Of a DNA stretch of 64,000 nt, positions 61,160 to 64,000 are shown piece after piece (the first letter of the stretch is position 1; each line of letters opens with the position of its first letter). The notes beneath the pieces were generated by a model, which worked only from the letters and a program-made list of their open reading frames with translations, was not told the DNA's origin and made no database searches. The stretch spans positions 230,056 to 294,055 of the forward strand of contig JBBCJX010000018.1 of NCBI GenBank assembly GCA_037189985.1, in the 5' to 3' direction. Source of the stretch: UBA2031 sp037189985. Its GTDB lineage: Bacteria > Pseudomonadota > Gammaproteobacteria > Pseudomonadales > Moraxellaceae. The position numbers and the translations under genes are program-made.

Positions 61160-62095
61160 TTATCGGCTGCCGATGAAGTTGCGAATGTTGGCGACGGTTG
61201 AGTCCAGCAACCGCTGTCTGGCGCCACGACTCACCCAGGCACAATGAGGTGTGATCACCAGGTTGGGAATGCTGGCTGCGAGCAGGGGGTGGTCAGGTGG
61301 TGGTGGTTCGACAGAGAGCACATCCAGTGCGGCTCCCCCCAGATGGCCGCTCTTGAGCGCAGCCAGCAGCGCTGGCTCGTCCACCAGCCCGCCGCGTGCC
61401 GTATTCACGAGCAGCGCCCCGGGTTTCATGAGGGCAAGCGTGCGGCTGTTGATGATTTTTTCCGTGTGTTCGGAGAGCAGGGCATGCAACGAGATGACGT
61501 CGGCACGTTGCAATACCTCTGTCAGTGGCAAGCGCCCCTCTTGCTCCTTCCCATGGCCTTCCGCGACCAGTACCGACATGCCAAAGGCGCGGGCAAGCCG
61601 GGCTACGGCCTGCCCCAGCTCTCCGTAACCGATAATGCCCAGGGTCGCGCCGTCCAGGTCCAGCACTGGGTAATCCATGAGGCAGAAGACAGGGCTCGCT
61701 GACCAGCGCCCGCTCACGGCATCCCGGGTACTGTCCGGCAGGCGGTTGGCGAGGGCGAGCATCAGCGCCAGCGTGTGCTGGGCCACTGCCCGTGTGCCGT
61801 AGCCGTTGACGTTGGCTACGGTGATGCCGGCTGCTGCTGCCGCTTCGCGATCAATATTGTTGGTGCCGGTGGCCGTGACGGCGATGAGCTCCAGCTGCGG
61901 GCAGGCCGCGATGACAGCGGCATCAAGCACGACCTTGTTGGTAATGGCGATCCGCGCACCTTGCAGGCGAACTGCAGTGTCTTCCGGTGCTGTAGCGTCG
62001 TGCAGGACTACCTCCACGGGCAGGTCGTGGAGGCCGGAGATATCGAGGTCTCCGGGTTTGAGACTGGCAAAATCCAGGAAGACGGCGCGTGTCAT
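61160..62095 (-). CDS. D-2-hydroxyacid dehydrogenase (HprA/glycerate-dehydrogenase-like)
   Basis: A 311-residue NAD-dependent enzyme. The nucleotide fold has LGIIGYGELGQAVARLARAF (about 146-165). Catalytic Arg, Glu and His lie in LVNTARGGLVDEPALL, LDVLSVEPPPPDHPLL and VITPHCAWVSRGARQR. The glycerate/hydroxypyruvate group is closest by eye; other 2-ketoacids are possible. The ATG at 62095 overlaps the stop of the DUF4124 gene (ATGA); ATG at 62101 is the alternative. Confidence 0.92.
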   Translation of the reverse strand: MTRAVFLDFASLKPGDLDISGLHDLPVEVVLHDATAPEDTAVRLQGARIAITNKVVLDAAVIAACPQLELIAVTATGTNNIDREAAAAAGITVANVNGYGTRAVAQHTLALMLALANRLPDSTRDAVSGRWSASPVFCLMDYPVLDLDGATLGIIGYGELGQAVARLARAFGMSVLVAEGHGKEQEGRLPLTEVLQRADVISLHALLSEHTEKIINSRTLALMKPGALLVNTARGGLVDEPALLAALKSGHLGGAALDVLSVEPPPPDHPLLAASIPNLVITPHCAWVSRGARQRLLDSTVANIRNFIGSR

Positions 62096-62544
62096 GAGCA
62101 ATACTCTGCAAGTGCCTGTTCTATTTCCCGGACACGGGCGTCACGAGTTTTGTCATCCACAAAAATGCGCTCGCCGTTTTTCCCTTCATCATAAATGCGG
62201 CGGCCTTCAATTTCTTGAAGGTACTTCCGATGTTTCAGGCATTCTTGCTGATGCTTTGCCCTGTCGGCGGCTGCACGCCGGCTTTGTGCTTCCCGCTCTT
62301 CGTCCTCCTTGCGCAGGATGTCGGCAAGGCGGCGCTGCCGCTCCTTGCGTGCCTGGCTGTCATCAGGGGAACTGCTGGTAGTGTCCGAGGCGGGCGCCGG
62401 TTTTTGCGGGAGGGTACGGACTTGGGTGCCGACAGGTTTGAGGTCGCTGTAATGCACGCGGCCCTGCTCGTCTTTCCATTGGTAAAGCTCGGCACTGGCC
62501 GGTACTGCCAGGGTGGCGAGCAAAAACAGGAAGGAAATTCTCAT
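62092..62544 (-). CDS. DUF4124-domain secreted protein
   Basis: A 150-residue periplasmic protein with a signal peptide (ending VPASA, about 18). The DUF4124 core (LYQWKDEQGRVHYSDLKP, about 20-37) is intact. A charged helical region with Gln/Arg/Glu follows, possibly coiled coil (KERQRRLADILRKEDEE). The function is unknown in the family. It is coupled to the dehydrogenase gene by a 4-base overlap, although no functional link is obvious. Confidence 0.85.
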   Translation of the reverse strand: MRISFLFLLATLAVPASAELYQWKDEQGRVHYSDLKPVGTQVRTLPQKPAPASDTTSSSPDDSQARKERQRRLADILRKEDEEREAQSRRAAADRAKHQQECLKHRKYLQEIEGRRIYDEGKNGERIFVDDKTRDARVREIEQALAEYCS

Positions 62545-62613
62545 GATGTCTCCGGCGTTTTCCGGAAAACAGGAGGCAGAAAAAACGGGCGGCCCGAAAG
62601 CCGCCCGTCGTGA

Positions 62614-63093
62614 TCACTGCAGGGTTTCGCTTTCAGTCTGTGCAGGCTTTTGTTCCTGGCGCTGGCGCTGTGCTTCTGCAAACACGGCGTCAAAATTTAC
62701 CGGGGCCAGCAGAAGCTGCGGGAAGCTGCCACGTGTGACGACATCGGAAACGGTTTCGCGCGCATAGGGGAAAAGAAGGTTGGGGCAGTAGGCGCCCAGC
62801 AACTGGCCCAGTTGTGCTTCTGGCACACCGTCAATCAGGAAGATGCCGGCCTGCTTTACCTCGACGAGGAAGGCTGTTGCATTGTCGTTCTTGACCGTGA
62901 CGGTAAGTGACAGCACGACTTCGAAGTTCTTGCCGTCTTCCAGACGGTTGGCCTGGGTGGAGAGGTCTACATTCACTTCCGGCTGCCAGGCGGCCAGGAA
63001 AACCTTGGGAGCATTGGGTGCTTCGAAGGAAAGGTCTTTGACGTAAATGCGTTGCAGGGCGAACTGGCCTTGTTGCTGTTGTTGTTCTGACAT
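62614..63093 (-). CDS. secB: Protein-export chaperone SecB
   Basis: A 159-residue tetrameric chaperone that keeps precursors unfolded for SecA. FALQRIYVKDLSFEAPNAP, AGIFLIDGVPEAQLGQLLG and the well-kept CPNLLFPYARETVSDVVTRG are diagnostic. It is the third gene of the yibN-grxC-secB group, conserved in gammaproteobacteria. Confidence 0.97.
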   Translation of the reverse strand: MSEQQQQQGQFALQRIYVKDLSFEAPNAPKVFLAAWQPEVNVDLSTQANRLEDGKNFEVVLSLTVTVKNDNATAFLVEVKQAGIFLIDGVPEAQLGQLLGAYCPNLLFPYARETVSDVVTRGSFPQLLLAPVNFDAVFAEAQRQRQEQKPAQTESETLQ

Positions 63094-63158
63094 GAAGAAA
63101 CTTCCTGGTTGTACGTAAATGAAATGGCTGGTCCCGTCACGGGACTGGCGGTGATAGT

Positions 63159-63413
63159 TCAGGCGGCAAGCAGGGCATCCAGTTTGCCGGCCCGTTCCAG
63201 TGCATAGAGCTCGTCACAGCCGCCGACATGGGCGTCATTGATGAATATCTGGGGCACCGTGCGCTGGCGGGTTCTCTCCACCAGCGCCATGCGTTCGGCG
63301 GCATCGTGGCTGACATCCACTTCGCGGTAAGCCACGCCTTTCTGCTTGAGCAGGTGCTTGGCGCGCACGCAGTAAGGGCAGACCAGTGTGGTGTAGATGA
63401 CAACTTCGGCCAT
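63159..63413 (-). CDS. grxC: Glutaredoxin 3
   Basis: An 84-residue glutathione-dependent disulfide reductase. The active site is CPYC (about 11-14, VIYTTLVCPYCVRAKHLL); TVPQIFINDAHVGGCDELYA gives the cis-proline and glutathione-binding GGCD. AAGGAGG precedes the ATG at 63413. It lies between yibN and secB. Confidence 0.96.
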   Translation of the reverse strand: MAEVVIYTTLVCPYCVRAKHLLKQKGVAYREVDVSHDAAERMALVERTRQRTVPQIFINDAHVGGCDELYALERAGKLDALLAA

Positions 63414-63468
63414 GATTGCCTCCTTCACGGTTTCCGGCCGGAAACCGAACTTCTTGCTGCCTTCTTTG

Positions 63469-63885
63469 CTACTTCTTGACCAGAGGCAGCGACTGGCTTT
63501 TCCAGTTGCTGATGCCGCCTTCGAGCTTGTAGACGCTGGTGAGACCGGCTGCCTTGAGCTTTTGCCCGGCGGCGCCTGCCACCTGTCCCAGGTTGCACAC
63601 GATCACAATGGGGCGCGTCAGGTCTTTTTTCAATTGCTCGATATGGTCGGGCAGCTTGGCAAGGGGAATGTTTTCGCTGCCGGTGATGTGGCCGGTACGG
63701 AATTCGGCGGTATCGCGCACGTCGATGAGGCGGGCATTTTCCTTGTTGACCAACTGGGACAGCCCTTGCGGGCTCACGCCCTTGCCGCCACGGGCCATTT
63801 CATTGACAAGGAAGGCGATGACGATGGCAACAAAGCTGCCGGCCAGAATGTAGTGGTTGAGCAGAAATTCGAGAAAACGATCCAT
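63469..63885 (-). CDS. yibN: Membrane-anchored rhodanese YibN
   Basis: A 138-residue protein with one N-terminal membrane helix (about 9-26, HYILAGSFVAIVIAFLV) and a cytoplasmic rhodanese domain. INARLIDVRDTAEFRTGHI-like ARLIDVRDTAEFRTGHITG and the cysteine loop IVIVCNLGQVAGAA are seen, so the active Cys is kept. In E. coli the homologue lies in the same place next to grxC and secB and is linked to membrane protein insertion. The start at 63885 avoids an unsupported N-terminal extension. Confidence 0.93.
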   Translation of the reverse strand: MDRFLEFLLNHYILAGSFVAIVIAFLVNEMARGGKGVSPQGLSQLVNKENARLIDVRDTAEFRTGHITGSENIPLAKLPDHIEQLKKDLTRPIVIVCNLGQVAGAAGQKLKAAGLTSVYKLEGGISNWKSQSLPLVKK

Positions 63886-64000
63886 GAGCAGGCTGCAGGC
63901 TTGAGAAAACGGGCCGGCAGTATACCCCGGCCGGGCGGCCGTGGCAGGCATCGAAGGGTTTTGTAGGGGAAGTGAGGGAATGAGGGAGGTGGCCCCGCCG

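Overview
The window is a gene-dense, GC-rich chromosome segment of a gammaproteobacterium, most likely of the Pseudomonadales or a close relative. Evidence for this is the Pseudomonas-like block nrdR-ribD-ribE-ribBA-ribH-nusB-thiL-pgpA-ribA followed by dxs-ispA-xseB, a SutA-like RNA polymerase factor, and the secB-grxC-yibN group at the right end. No rRNA, tRNA, CRISPR array or transposase was seen. Gene order, families and motifs were read by eye; no database search was run.

Left part (1-11 kb): a truncated BASS-type transporter, an XRE regulator with a perfect palindrome over its promoter, Rep helicase, three PF10118 'metal-dependent hydrolase' paralogues next to an AraC regulator, fructose-1,6-bisphosphatase, and an overlapping pair of a small SCP2-like protein and an iron alcohol dehydrogenase. 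Middle-left (11-25.5 kb): a lipoprotein joining a LolB-like domain to an MpaB/DUF2236 oxygenase domain, two near-identical cold-shock genes with related leaders and terminators, membrane proteins, a soluble GAF histidine kinase, thioredoxin 2, a CsbD protein, an HxlR regulator facing a small CxxC redox protein, an AT-rich patch with an unknown membrane protein, and EttA. Middle (25.7-36 kb): a 1662-residue autotransporter followed by an OmpA-type lipoprotein, a lone molybdopterin enzyme, and a fourth PF10118 protein facing a TetR regulator with a palindromic operator.

Right part (36-64 kb): glyA, nrdR and the riboflavin/thiamin/NusB operon, then the standout locus at 44.9-52.1 kb. This is a family 2A encapsulin operon (rhodanese, serine O-acetyltransferase, XRE regulator, SrpI-type shell, cysteine desulfurase with a 227-residue N-terminal cargo-loading region). 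It is flanked by a divergent periplasmic sulfurtransferase and a YeeE/YedE sulfur transporter. Together they outline a path from external reduced sulfur, through serine activation to cysteine, to sulfane sulfur made inside a protein shell. The locus sits between ribA and dxs, inside an otherwise conserved housekeeping block. After it come dxs-ispA-xseB, a two-component system, a voltage-gated potassium channel, a CDF cation transporter, sutA, a hydroxyacid dehydrogenase, secB, grxC and yibN.
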